A DNA stretch of 64,000 nucleotides from assembly GCF_042658845.1 (NCBI RefSeq), contig NZ_JBHSRI010000025.1, positions 186,001-250,000 of the forward strand, read 5' to 3'. Source of the stretch: Paenisporosarcina macmurdoensis (lineage in GTDB: Bacteria; Bacillota; Bacilli; Bacillales_A; Planococcaceae). The translations under genes were made by a program, and so were the position numbers. The notes under the pieces were generated by a model. It saw only the letters and a list, made by a program, of their open reading frames with translations, was not told the origin of the DNA and made no database searches. This document shows positions 1 to 7,972 of the stretch, in pieces (positions within the stretch are counted from its first letter, which is position 1; each line of letters opens with the position of its first letter).

Positions 1-186
1 AACTTATTGACAGGTGAAACGAAGTTAACAACAGAATCCTTCCTAACATTTGTCGCAATTGATGCAGCAGGGAAGCCAACTCCGGTTCCAGGGATTATCG
101 CTGAAACGGAAGAAGAAATTCGACTTTACGAATCAGGGCCAGCACGTCGAGAACATCGTAAACAACGCAATCTAATGAAACATTGA
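1..186 (+). CDS. acyl-CoA thioesterase, C-terminal end (partial)
   Basis: The window opens inside this gene; 61 codons remain before TGA. The visible tail contains TESFLTFVAID, PTPVPGIIAETEEE and a basic end with REHRKQRN. This is the usual C-terminus of the hexameric hotdog-fold acyl-CoA hydrolases (B. subtilis YkhA type), which hydrolyse acyl-CoA to free acid and CoA in the cytosol. The catalytic part lies outside the window, so the call rests on the tail only. A strong terminator follows directly. Confidence 0.7.
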   Translation, partial: NLLTGETKLTTESFLTFVAIDAAGKPTPVPGIIAETEEEIRLYESGPARREHRKQRNLMKH

Positions 187-189
187 TGG

Positions 190-223
190 GAAGCGGGGTG
201 GTCAATCCACTCGCTTCTTTTTT
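190..223 (+). terminator. rho-independent terminator of the thioesterase gene
   Basis: Arms GAAGCG and CGCTTC, with an inner GG/CC pair, are followed by a run of six T. It starts 3 nt after the stop codon. Confidence 0.85.
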
Positions 224-263
224 GTATGATAAGATTTGTAAGAAATACATCTTCGAACTTGGG

Positions 264-389
264 GATTGGTTTATCGTCCATTCATAGCGGCTTATTGTCC
301 ATTCAATTTGGTTTATCGTCCACTCATAACGGTTTATTGTCCATTCAACTTGAGTTTCCGTCCACTCGAGTTATGTTATCGTCCATTCG
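264..389. repeat. 21-bp periodic intergenic array A1 (six units)
   Basis: Six copies of a core close to TTTATCGTCCATTC. The invariant GTCCA (GTCCACTC in some units) starts at 276, 297, 318, 339, 360 and 381, every step exactly 21 bp. About 11 bases per unit are conserved and the rest drift. It lies between two convergent genes. The heptapeptide pattern in a 105-codon open frame across it is only a consequence of 21 = 3x7, and no credible start supports a gene. Confidence 0.9.
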
Positions 390-517
390 CTTGGAGATGT
401 ACACCATTCTTCCGGAGAAAGACACCAGTTTCTCATTTCTAGAGTCTAGCTGGAATGCGCTTTTCTTTGTAAGAAATGGTATAAGTTATAGTCAAGTAAA
501 GATGTGCTTTAGTATCC

Positions 518-1153
518 TTATTGAACTCGCGCAGTGCCTGTAGCTTCTTCCGTATGCGACATATCTCCAATCATGGTAAGTTCACTTCGATCAGTATCAA
601 TTTCTAGCATGGTTAAGCTCGTACCGTGTATGAATGGCGGATCCCATAGCGAATCCAACTGTGCACCACTAAAATGGTTGATTAAACATTTTTTAACGAC
701 ACCATGCGTGACAATTAGTACATGTCCATTTGGATGTGCAGCGGCGATGTCTTCAACAGCACCTAATATACGCTCTTTCAACATGTGGAAGCTTTCACCA
801 GAAATCGGTTCAAACTGGCTTGGATGTTCGTAGTATGTTTTCAATTGGTCCGCAAAATCTTTCTCTATGTCAGTTGACAGCATACCTTGCCACTCACCGA
901 CATTAATTTCACGTAAGTCTTCTTTTTGAATGAGTGGAGTAGTACGTTCACCGATTATAAGTTGCGCAGTATGAATCGTGCGTCCGCTCGTACTACTGTA
1001 TACAGCGTCTAGTGGAACATCTTGAAGACGTTTGCCTAATTGTTTTGCTGCTTCCGCTCCAGTTACAGTTAAGGGGGAGTCAGCCCAACCCTGCATACGA
1101 GATTGTATATTCCATTCAGTTTGACCATGTCGTGTAATATATAAAGTAAGCAT
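518..1153 (-). CDS. histidine phosphatase family protein
   Basis: A cytosolic phosphatase of the phosphoglycerate-mutase/histidine-phosphatase superfamily, 211 aa. The N-terminal LYITRHGQTEWN carries the RHG motif whose His is phosphorylated in catalysis. YSSTSGRTIHTAQLI, EINVGEWQG and VTHGVVKKCL supply the second Arg, the acid region and the second catalytic His. The upstream ATG at 1165 is less likely because GAGGA lies 5-6 nt before the ATG at 1153, within the extended frame. Substrate cannot be read from sequence; relatives act on phosphosugars, phosphoserine or cofactor phosphates. It stands alone, with array A1 downstream. Confidence 0.88.
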   Translation of the reverse strand: MLTLYITRHGQTEWNIQSRMQGWADSPLTVTGAEAAKQLGKRLQDVPLDAVYSSTSGRTIHTAQLIIGERTTPLIQKEDLREINVGEWQGMLSTDIEKDFADQLKTYYEHPSQFEPISGESFHMLKERILGAVEDIAAAHPNGHVLIVTHGVVKKCLINHFSGAQLDSLWDPPFIHGTSLTMLEIDTDRSELTMIGDMSHTEEATGTARVQ

Positions 1154-1256
1154 CCAATTCCTCATTTCATTTTAGTAGAAGTCTTTTCTCTTATTTTACC
1201 AAAACGGAAACTTTTTAATAGCTTTTGCGTACTACATATAAAGGAGCGAAATCAAC

Positions 1257-1643
1257 ATGTTAACATTTATAGACAAATACCAAAGCATCATTCTTAGTGT
1301 AATCTTAGTTTTCTATATTGGTAATTCAATCTACATAGGTTCTTCCAACTTGTCATTCATCTTGTTCTTATTGGTCATCCTGATGCAAGTCATTCGTTTA
1401 AGAAAACATATTAAAAAATTATCATTCCTGCAGTTTGCGGCCATTTTTGCAACGATGGTAGCGTTTTTAGCTGGACTTGTCTCTATTTTTATAGGCTTAA
1501 ACTACTTGATTAGTAATGGAATCATGTCTTTCCCAGACTGGATGATTATGGTTATTCAAATTGCATTTATCATTGTGTTTATGTTAAGTCTCACAACAAT
1601 CGTTCGGAGTATGTATGAGCGTTTTACACATTCGAAAGCATAA
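1257..1643 (+). CDS. small membrane protein, function unknown
   Basis: 128 aa, with AAAGGAG well placed before the ATG. About four hydrophobic segments can be seen (roughly residues 10-28, 30-47, 58-82 and 94-117), separated by a short basic loop RLRKHIKKL after the second and ending in a basic tail. There is no recognisable catalytic motif and no family I can name. It is monocistronic, with its own terminator right after the stop. Confidence 0.75.
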   Translation: MLTFIDKYQSIILSVILVFYIGNSIYIGSSNLSFILFLLVILMQVIRLRKHIKKLSFLQFAAIFATMVAFLAGLVSIFIGLNYLISNGIMSFPDWMIMVIQIAFIIVFMLSLTTIVRSMYERFTHSKA

Positions 1644-1644
1644 C

Positions 1645-1679
1645 AAAAGGATGCCTCTTCTATAGACGGCATCCTTTTT
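1645..1679 (+). terminator. rho-independent terminator
   Basis: Perfect 11-bp arms AAAAGGATGCC and GGCATCCTTTT around a 12-nt loop, then a T run. It ends the small membrane protein gene. Confidence 0.9.
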
Positions 1680-1700
1680 CGTATTATTTATTAATTAAGC

Positions 1701-2077
1701 TCAGTTAAACAATTCTATTAGTACATTTTCGCTAGTTGCACGTTCTTTATGAGCCATCAAGTTTGAAAACCACTTACTTGTTGGTCTCATTTCTTCACGC
1801 TCTTTGCGGCTTGCTAGGCGCAACAGTACTGTGTCGAATGTAATTTCATTATCTACTATAGTTTTTTAAAATAGCCGCCTCGTGATAAATAGTGTAAGGG
1901 AATCGGCTCAACTCCTGCGGAATAACGGGCTGGCAAGACCCCGCAGCGAGGCACGAGTGAGGAGGCTTGCCTGTTCGTCCGCGGAAAGGGAGCCGATTCC
2001 CTCCTTTTTATAAAAAGATAAAAACTGTACTCCCTCGTATGTAATTCAATATCATCAGCATTCTTTAACATAGTCAT
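1701..2077 (-). pseudogene. small gene interrupted by a palindromic repeat
   Basis: Reading the minus strand, a 5' part (ATG at 2077) encodes MTMLKNADDIELHTREY. A 3' part ending in TGA at 1701 encodes TIVDNEITFDTVLLRLASR and then a charged helix ending ENVLIELFN. Together they would make a protein of about 70 aa. About 170 bp of unrelated DNA carrying the palindromic element separates them and shifts the frame. The continuous 73-codon frame through the insert is therefore artificial. The family is not identified. Confidence 0.6.
1898..2001. repeat. 104-bp palindromic element with 12-bp inverted ends
   Basis: The ends GGGAATCGGCTC (1898-1909) and GAGCCGATTCCC (1990-2001) are perfect inverted repeats. 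The interior is GC-rich compared with its surroundings and contains ACCCCGCAGCGAGGC and GAGGAGGCTTGCC. From memory, similar GC-rich palindromes recur in Bacillales intergenic DNA; I cannot name the family or count copies. No ORF of its own, so a MITE- or REP-like element is the likeliest class. Confidence 0.7.
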
Positions 2078-2088
2078 TAATTAAGTGG

Positions 2089-2607
2089 CTATTTAACATC
2101 GGTGGCTAGCATTCCGTATAAATGCATGTCATGACGTTTGCTATCACGCTGTAAGAATTCACGATATGTACCTTCATGTTTAAATCCAAGAGATTCATAG
2201 AGCGTAATAGCGCCTTGGTTATAGCTGAAGACAGTTAGAGACAAGCGATGTAAATTTAGTTCGTTAAAGGCGTAATTCACTAATAATGTCATGGCGTCCT
2301 TGCCAAATCCTTTGCCTTGAAATTTTGGACCAAGAGCAATCGAAGTCCAAGCCACACGATGCGGCCATTCAATTTCTTCAATGGCACATACGCCTAAAAA
2401 ATCTTCGGAATTGAGTGGGCGAATCGCAAACCGGTAACTACGGTCTGAATGATCATCAATTAATTGGGTCGCATTTTTCTCGGATTCTTCGCGAATAGGA
2501 GATGAACTATAAAAACGGCCAAATGATTCGACACTTGTCCACTGACGATATGTTGGAAGGTCTTCTTTTCTGATAGCTGTTAAACGAATTTTTGACCCTT
2601 TAAACAT
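2089..2607 (-). CDS. GNAT family N-acetyltransferase (RimJ/RimL type)
   Basis: 172 aa. The acetyl-CoA binding core is visible as IALGPKFQGKGFGKDAM (Q-x-x-G-x-G), followed by LHRLSLTVFSYNQGAITLYE and SLGFKHEGTYREF. This order is typical of RimJ/RimL-like acetyltransferases that modify protein N-termini or small amines. The ATG at 2607 is preferred over the ATG-like start at 2625 because AAGGGGA sits 7 nt upstream of it. Substrate unknown. Single gene, transcribed away from the TauE gene. Confidence 0.88.
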   Translation of the reverse strand: MFKGSKIRLTAIRKEDLPTYRQWTSVESFGRFYSSSPIREESEKNATQLIDDHSDRSYRFAIRPLNSEDFLGVCAIEEIEWPHRVAWTSIALGPKFQGKGFGKDAMTLLVNYAFNELNLHRLSLTVFSYNQGAITLYESLGFKHEGTYREFLQRDSKRHDMHLYGMLATDVK

Positions 2608-2719
2608 AATCAATCCCCTTGTCATAAGTTTTTCTTATCGTAACTCATTATATCATCGTCATGTTCTTATTTCGAGACGCGAAGTATAATAACAACAACA
2701 AGAAAGACAGGTGACGACA

Positions 2720-3454
2720 ATGGATTATTTACTACTGTATCTAATTGGTGTAACGGCAACGACAATCGGTACGTTGGCAGGAGGAGGAGGCCTCATTAGT
2801 TTGCCAACGATGTTGCTTCTAGGCATGCCTATTCATTCGGCCATTGGCGCAAATAAAGTATCCAACACAGTAAGTTCTTTCTCCAGTTTCTTTACGTTGT
2901 ATAAGCGTAAACAAATTACATTGAAGGATTCTCTTTGGTTAATCCCAATCAGTCTAGGTGGAGGACTCATGGGAGGTTTTATTGCTTCTCAGTTATCGGC
3001 AAGTAATCTGTACGTATTGGCAATTTTCCTTCTAGCGTTTGCTTTTCTCACATCTTTTATTGGTAAAGGCAATTTCACAGGCGAAGAACCTTTGAAATTG
3101 ACGCGTGTTAGCGGGCCAGGTCTTTTTGGAATAGGTATATATGATGGTCTGTTTGGACCTGGCCAAGGAACGTTGATGCTTTATTTGTTTAGTTACTTGA
3201 ATATTGCCTATGTAAAATCAGTAGGATTAGTAAGGCTAGCCACTTTCTCAAGTTGCTTTGGGGCAGCGATTAGTTATATTTCGTCTGGAGTTATTATATG
3301 GCCATTGACGCTGGCCTTAATGGCGGGATCGATTACGGGGGCTCAATTAGGTGTACGTATTGCAGAGAAAATAAAACCACAGTACGTGAAACCAATTTTA
3401 CGGATAGTCACGGCTTTGCTCATTTTACAATTAGTCATTGAAAACATCCTATAG
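2720..3454 (+). CDS. TauE/SafE family sulfite/organic anion exporter
   Basis: A 244-aa integral membrane protein with about eight hydrophobic segments. The TauE signature is present twice: GTLAGGGGLISLPTMLLLG with IGANKVSNT near the N-terminus, and GIYDGLFGPGQGT with VGLVRLATF in the second half. Family members move sulfite, sulfoacetate or other small anions. ATG at 2720 has AGGTGA at 5 nt; the GTG at 2711 would be inside that site. No sulfur-metabolism gene lies next to it, so the substrate is open. Confidence 0.88.
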   Translation: MDYLLLYLIGVTATTIGTLAGGGGLISLPTMLLLGMPIHSAIGANKVSNTVSSFSSFFTLYKRKQITLKDSLWLIPISLGGGLMGGFIASQLSASNLYVLAIFLLAFAFLTSFIGKGNFTGEEPLKLTRVSGPGLFGIGIYDGLFGPGQGTLMLYLFSYLNIAYVKSVGLVRLATFSSCFGAAISYISSGVIIWPLTLALMAGSITGAQLGVRIAEKIKPQYVKPILRIVTALLILQLVIENIL

Positions 3455-3510
3455 GTATGTATTGAAAACTCTCGCACAAACCGACATACTAGTGCCAAGG
3501 GGGCGTTGAT

Positions 3511-3951
3511 ATGAACAAACAACAAGACAAGCAAGAGGATTGGCTAACAAATTTAGATCCACAAAGTGAAATTGAAAGCTCACAAATTCACTATTCAGAA
3601 GAAAAGTTTTGGAATAAACTTCTGAAATATAGCAAAAAAGCAGGAGAGACTACAGTCTATACAAGTTTGTTGCTTTATTTCACAGCTAAAAACCCTGCGG
3701 TGCCAAAATCGGCAAAACTAACGATTATGGGTGCATTAGGATATTTAATTTTCCCGGCTGACGTCATACCGGATTTCATTCCAGTCATTGGTTTAGCTGA
3801 TGATGCAAGTGTGATTGCATTTGCTTTGTATCAAGTAATTTCACATATCGATGAGCCAACTAGACAACGCGCACAAGAAAAAATGAAATCATGGTTCGGT
3901 GATTCAGGGCAATCAAATAAAATAGATGAACAAATTTTCGACGAAAAATAA
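3511..3951 (+). CDS. YkvA-like DUF1232 membrane protein
   Basis: 146 aa with AAGGGGG before the ATG. A charged N-terminal half is followed by the DUF1232 core: ALGYLIFPADVIPDFIPVIG, with the conserved D-x-I-P-D, then LADDASVIAFAL. This is a short membrane-associated helical domain of unknown function that is common in Bacillales. It follows the TauE gene by 56 nt without a terminator between, so the two may be cotranscribed. Confidence 0.85.
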   Translation: MNKQQDKQEDWLTNLDPQSEIESSQIHYSEEKFWNKLLKYSKKAGETTVYTSLLLYFTAKNPAVPKSAKLTIMGALGYLIFPADVIPDFIPVIGLADDASVIAFALYQVISHIDEPTRQRAQEKMKSWFGDSGQSNKIDEQIFDEK

Positions 3952-3982
3952 AAAGAGCGAGCCGCTAACGGTTCGCTCTTTT
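3952..3982. terminator. bidirectional terminator between convergent genes
   Basis: The stem AAAGAGCGA-GCCG / CGGT-TCGCTCTTT has a 4-nt loop. A runs on the left and T runs on the right serve both the DUF1232 gene and the convergent serine hydrolase gene, whose stop overlaps it. Confidence 0.85.
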
Positions 3983-4697
3983 ATAATTCATCAAACATAT
4001 GTCCGAATTCATTTAACAAGGCATGGCCAGATGAGTTACTGCCTTCCGTTAAGCCAACGAATAGACCTACTTGTCCTTTATAAACAAAAAATCCAACATC
4101 ATGTTCAACATTCTCTAACTCACCCGACTTATTGAAAAATACAAAATGCTCATTTTTAACACCAGCAGGAACTTTATTTTGAAATTGTTGTTTTTCCAAG
4201 ACATGTAGCATGTCACGAAAAACAGGAGAACTAACCATGGCACGTAAGCAAGCAACCACATCACGACCACAGATATAATTATCTCGTCCTTCCAAAATCG
4301 CATGATGATCACGCATTTCACGGCCGAGTACAGATTTCGTCATACCTAAATGCTGCAAATAACTGTTTATGCGCTTTAATCCATACCGCTTTATTAAGAG
4401 ATTAGTCGCGGTATTATCTGAGACTACAATCATTAATGCATGTAAATCACGAACTGAAAACGATCTTGACTGTGTCACAAGGGTTTGCAAAACGCCAGAA
4501 CCATCAACAATGTCTTCAGGTGAAACCTCTACGAGTTCCTCTAAATCTTTTGCATGATGGAACCCGTAAAGGAAAATAGGTAACTTTATGATGCTTGCGG
4601 ACCTGAAAACTTCATCAATATTAGTAGAATAACGTACCGCTCCAACTGGATACTCCATATGTAACGCATATTTCCCGGGAAATTTTGTTGTGACCAT
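3981..4697 (-). CDS. serine hydrolase, class A beta-lactamase-related fold
   Basis: 238 aa with the three active-site elements of penicillin-recognising enzymes in order: S35-I-I-K38 (SxxK), S93-D-N95 (SDN) and K190-S-G192 (KSG). The class A Glu region is not evident. There is no signal peptide or lipobox at the N-terminus (MVTTKFPGKYALHMEYP), unlike a true beta-lactamase, which points to an intracellular esterase/amidase-like relative. AAGGATG precedes the ATG. Resistance should not be inferred from this fold alone. Confidence 0.75.
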   Translation of the reverse strand: MVTTKFPGKYALHMEYPVGAVRYSTNIDEVFRSASIIKLPIFLYGFHHAKDLEELVEVSPEDIVDGSGVLQTLVTQSRSFSVRDLHALMIVVSDNTATNLLIKRYGLKRINSYLQHLGMTKSVLGREMRDHHAILEGRDNYICGRDVVACLRAMVSSPVFRDMLHVLEKQQFQNKVPAGVKNEHFVFFNKSGELENVEHDVGFFVYKGQVGLFVGLTEGSNSSGHALLNEFGHMFDEL

Positions 4698-4961
4698 ATA
4701 TCCACATCCTTTTCCCTATTTTATCCCAAATGTTTTTTCAAATAAATCCTTCCAACGAAATAAATTTGACCATGACACATCTGCAATTCTCTTATTCTTT
4801 TTTAATGAGTAAAAGATTTATGGAAATATGAAACTAAGCCACATAACTTTCGTATATAGATAAGGCACTTAAGATTTAGTTTTTGGAAAAAGAACTTTTA
4901 AGTAGTATTTTCGTCTAATGTAGTAGAAGAATCATGTCGTTATTTAAGGAAGGTGATAAGA

Positions 4962-5885
4962 GTGGAACAACAACCAATCGTTGAATTAAAGGGTTTGTCA
5001 AAAACCATCGGGAAAAAGAAAATTATTGATAACTTGAATTTGCAATTATACCCTGGTCAAATCACAGGTTTCTTAGGGCCAAATGGAGCGGGTAAAACGA
5101 CGACCATTCGAATGATGGCAGGATTAATGAAGCCTTCAAGTGGAGAAGTAATTGTTGAAGGTCAGACCGTGACTGATCATTTTGAAGAAACGATGAGTAA
5201 AGTAGGCGTAATTGTTGAAAATCCTGAAATGTACAAATACATGTCCGGATGGAAGAATTTATTGCACTTTGCACGAATGAACAAAACGATAACTAAAGAG
5301 CGGATTACAGAAGTAGTGGAACAAGTGGGCATGCAAAATCGTATTCATGAAAAAGTGTCTTCTTATTCATTAGGCATGCGCCAGCGTCTTGGTTTGGCAC
5401 AAGCACTACTACACCGTCCGAAGTTCTTAATTCTAGATGAACCGACAAATGGCTTGGACCCTGCAGGAATTCGTGAATTCCGTACATATTTACGAAAAAT
5501 CGCAGAAGAGGATGGAGTATCGGTATTTGTATCAAGTCATATGCTCTCTGAAATTGAACTTATGTGTGACCGAATTGCCGTGATTCAAAACGGTCAACTC
5601 ATCGACATTCGAGAAATGAACCAAAAAGAACAAGCTCATTATTACATTGAAGCTCATCCAGTTGAACAAACACAGGAACTGTTAATAGCTCACAATTTAG
5701 AACTTGAAGTTAGCGGTACAGGTTTTATTGCCAAAGTAGAACAAGAACAAATTCCATCAATCGTTAAAGCATTGATAGATGCAAATCTTCAAGTATTCGC
5801 AGTGCAACCATTCCGCAAAACACTGGAAGACCAATTCTTAGAAATGACCGGAGGTGGCCAAATTGCTGAATCTCATAAGAAATGA
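4962..5885 (+). CDS. ABC transporter ATP-binding protein (BcrA-like)
   Basis: The 307-aa nucleotide-binding subunit of an ABC-2 type exporter. Walker A is GPNGAGKTT, the signature YSLGMRQRLGLAQ and Walker B FLILDEPTNGLDP, with H-loop SSHMLSE. A C-terminal domain of about 80 aa resembles the BcrA/antimicrobial-peptide exporter group. GTG at 4962 has AGGTG 6 nt upstream, while GTG at 4953 lies in that site. It overlaps the permease gene by 23 nt, so translation is coupled. Confidence 0.9.
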   Translation: MEQQPIVELKGLSKTIGKKKIIDNLNLQLYPGQITGFLGPNGAGKTTTIRMMAGLMKPSSGEVIVEGQTVTDHFEETMSKVGVIVENPEMYKYMSGWKNLLHFARMNKTITKERITEVVEQVGMQNRIHEKVSSYSLGMRQRLGLAQALLHRPKFLILDEPTNGLDPAGIREFRTYLRKIAEEDGVSVFVSSHMLSEIELMCDRIAVIQNGQLIDIREMNQKEQAHYYIEAHPVEQTQELLIAHNLELEVSGTGFIAKVEQEQIPSIVKALIDANLQVFAVQPFRKTLEDQFLEMTGGGQIAESHKK

Positions 5886-6810
5886 ATGGATGAAATTATG
5901 GCAAAAGAAAGCCACTTGGATAATAGTAGTAATGCTAGTAGCAATATTAATCGGGGTTGGGGGTATTATGAAGTGGGTTCAATCCACTAACGAACAACCA
6001 CAGAATCAGCCTTCATGGGAAGAAAGTCAAGCTGAAAATCAAGCGTTTTTAACAGCCCAACTTGCCGATCCAAACATAGATGCTACGTCAAAAAAACAAT
6101 TTGAAAAAGAACTAGCTATTTCCGAATATCGTTTAGATAAAAACTTGGAACCAATGGATCCTAATGGTCGAGAACAATCTGTGCTCGATTCACATGTCAT
6201 GTTGTCATTGGTAATCTTGTTTTCTGTAATTGTAGCTGCAAGTATTGTAGCGTCTGAGTTTTCGCAAGGTACCATCAAAATGTTATTAAGTCGACCTGTG
6301 AAACGGTGGAAAATCTTAACCTCTAAATACTTAATAACCTTGTTATTTGCGTTTGTGTTAACGGTTATTGCATTTGTTACAACTATGATTGCGAGTTATT
6401 TATTCTATGATTCAAGTGGTGGTGCAATTTTAGACTATCGGAACGGATCAGTAGTAGAAGTATCGTATTGGGGACGTGTCCTCGTGCTATATGCTTTACA
6501 ATTCGTAGGTGTAATTATATATACAACGTTCGCCTTCATGATTGGTAGCGTATTCCGTTCAAGTTCTTTAGCAATCGGATTATCGATATTCCTATTATTC
6601 GTGGGACCAAATATCGTATTTTTCCTTAGTAATTATGAAATCGTGAAATATATCATATTTACCCATACTGATTTAACAGGTTATATCACAGGTAATTTAT
6701 TTGTCCCAGGCATGACTTGGACTTTATCACTTGTGGTCTTAACCGTTTATATGTTGTTATTCTTAGTCATCAGCTTCTGGTCATTTACGAAGCGAGATGT
6801 CACAGCCTAA
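5863..6810 (+). CDS. ABC-2 type permease subunit
   Basis: About 315 aa. One N-terminal membrane span (LNLIRNEWMKLWQKK, then a hydrophobic stretch) precedes an extracytoplasmic loop of about 75 polar residues, followed by five more hydrophobic segments. FSQGTIKMLLSRPVKRWKIL is the typical ABC-2 cytosolic coupling helix. GGAGGTG places the start at TTG 5863 rather than GTG 5854. Together with the preceding ATPase it forms a two-gene exporter, probably for a peptide, lipid or antimicrobial; no sensor kinase lies nearby. Confidence 0.88.
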   Translation: MLNLIRNEWMKLWQKKATWIIVVMLVAILIGVGGIMKWVQSTNEQPQNQPSWEESQAENQAFLTAQLADPNIDATSKKQFEKELAISEYRLDKNLEPMDPNGREQSVLDSHVMLSLVILFSVIVAASIVASEFSQGTIKMLLSRPVKRWKILTSKYLITLLFAFVLTVIAFVTTMIASYLFYDSSGGAILDYRNGSVVEVSYWGRVLVLYALQFVGVIIYTTFAFMIGSVFRSSSLAIGLSIFLLFVGPNIVFFLSNYEIVKYIIFTHTDLTGYITGNLFVPGMTWTLSLVVLTVYMLLFLVISFWSFTKRDVTA

Positions 6811-6818
6811 TCTCAATT

Positions 6819-6849
6819 GAGTCGTTCCTTTCACAGGAGCGACTCTTTT
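6819..6849 (+). terminator. rho-independent terminator of the ABC exporter operon
   Basis: Arms GAGTCG and CGACTC with additional inner pairing, followed by TTTT, 9 nt after the permease stop codon. Confidence 0.75.
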
Positions 6850-6933
6850 ATCTATAAAAGAGTATTGAATCATTGAAAGAACTAAAGAAATTTCGTAAGA
6901 TGGAAAACAGTGTGTAGGGGAGGAGGAGTTCGC

Positions 6934-7494
6934 TTGAAACGGCTAGGAACATGGTTAAATATTACGTTATGGCTCGTCATCGGCGGACTTTTCTTCGTGT
7001 GGGTTCATAATGAACTAGAATTTCGAGAAGAGCTGAAGGAGCGTTCTTTACCAGAAGGGCTTCATCCTATTGTTGGAGAAAAAAGTAAGCAATTACTTGA
7101 TCAAGCAGAGGAATTAGGTATACCCATTATGATAAGTGACGGATTCCGATCAGTAGAATCTCAAGACGTATTATACGACAAAGGACGCTCTATGGAAGGA
7201 AGCATCGTCACGTATGCCCGTGGTGGTGAAAGTTATCATAACTATGGACTTGCCATTGATTTTGCTTTGGAAAACGAGGACGGCTCGATTAGTTACGACA
7301 TGCAGCGGGACTTAAATAGTAACGGGGAAGCCGACTGGCTCGAAGTTGCTCGACTCGGTAAAGAACTAGGCTTCGGCTGGGGCGGGGATTGGCCTGGTTT
7401 TAAAGACTATCCTCATTTAGAATATACTTTCGGCTTATCAATAAGAGAGTTGCAAAATGGATGGCGACCAGAAGATAAAATCAGTGACAAATAG
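6934..7494 (+). CDS. M15 family D-Ala-D-Ala carboxypeptidase/endopeptidase (VanY/CwlK-like)
   Basis: A 186-aa membrane-anchored zinc peptidase acting on peptidoglycan stem peptides. One N-terminal hydrophobic segment (WLNITLWLVIGGLFFVWV) anchors it outside the cell. The zinc-site motifs are ISDGFRSVESQ, then SYHNYGLAIDFAL (HxxGxAxD) and PHLEYTFG (HxE). Length and the N-terminal anchor fit the CwlK/YcdD group of L-Ala-D-Glu endopeptidases. GGGGAGGAGG places the start at TTG 6934; an earlier GTG at 6910 would run through that site. Monocistronic with a terminator. Confidence 0.85.
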   Translation: MKRLGTWLNITLWLVIGGLFFVWVHNELEFREELKERSLPEGLHPIVGEKSKQLLDQAEELGIPIMISDGFRSVESQDVLYDKGRSMEGSIVTYARGGESYHNYGLAIDFALENEDGSISYDMQRDLNSNGEADWLEVARLGKELGFGWGGDWPGFKDYPHLEYTFGLSIRELQNGWRPEDKISDK

Positions 7495-7507
7495 AATAGT
7501 GCATAAT

Positions 7508-7536
7508 AAAAAAGGGTGCCTCGGCAACCTTTTTTA
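7508..7536 (+). terminator. terminator after the M15 peptidase gene
   Basis: AAAAAAGG-GTGCC / GGCAACCTTTTTT hairpin with a TC-rich loop and T tail. It can serve both strands. Confidence 0.75.
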
Positions 7537-7564
7537 TTGGAGATTTTTAGAGTGGTGCCAAACA

Positions 7565-7864
7565 CTATTTTTCAAACACACTTAAATCTACTCGCCCATC
7601 CTCTAAAAACACGACGTCTTCACTTTTAAGGAGCATGCGTTGTAATTCACGTGATTCATCATCGGGAACTGCGATTTCCCCGCGAACGTTGACTACTCGA
7701 TGCCAAGGCAAGGCGTGTTTCTCGCTCATTGTATGTAAAATCCGTACTACTTGTCTTGCCGCACGTGGACTGCCTGCCATGCGTGCGACTTGTCCATAAG
7801 TGACGACGTAGCCTTCAGGTATTTCTTTTAAGACACGTACCACTTCTGCCGTAAATGGTTGCAT
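7565..7864 (-). CDS. alkyltransferase-like protein (ATL), MGMT-related
   Basis: 99 aa, only the DNA-binding domain of O6-methylguanine-DNA methyltransferase. VTYGQVARMAG and the recognition-helix Arg region SPRAARQVVRIL are intact. The acceptor motif PCHRV reads P53-W-H-R-V57, so the alkyl-accepting Cys is Trp. This is the hallmark of ATL proteins, which bind O6-alkylguanine without repairing it and hand the lesion to nucleotide excision repair. ATG at 7864 is spaced better from GGAG than ATG at 7873. Single gene. Confidence 0.9.
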   Translation of the reverse strand: MQPFTAEVVRVLKEIPEGYVVTYGQVARMAGSPRAARQVVRILHTMSEKHALPWHRVVNVRGEIAVPDDESRELQRMLLKSEDVVFLEDGRVDLSVFEK

Positions 7865-7972
7865 ATCATTCACTCCCTACTCTCCCCATTGTAATCAAAG
7901 CGTGTTCCCCATGTCGACTGTGTATGATATATTACGTGTAACTAAATATTTTGACTAAAGAGGTGAATGGAC

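Noticed and set aside
226..543. 105-codon ORF with a heptapeptide pattern (GLSSIHS, GLLSIQF ...)
   Set aside because: The pattern follows from the 21-bp DNA array. There is no ribosome site, and the other arrays have stops in all or most frames.
4953..5885. Bacitracin-resistance module
   Set aside because: The ATPase is BcrA-like but no BceRS-type sensor pair or bcrC lies nearby.
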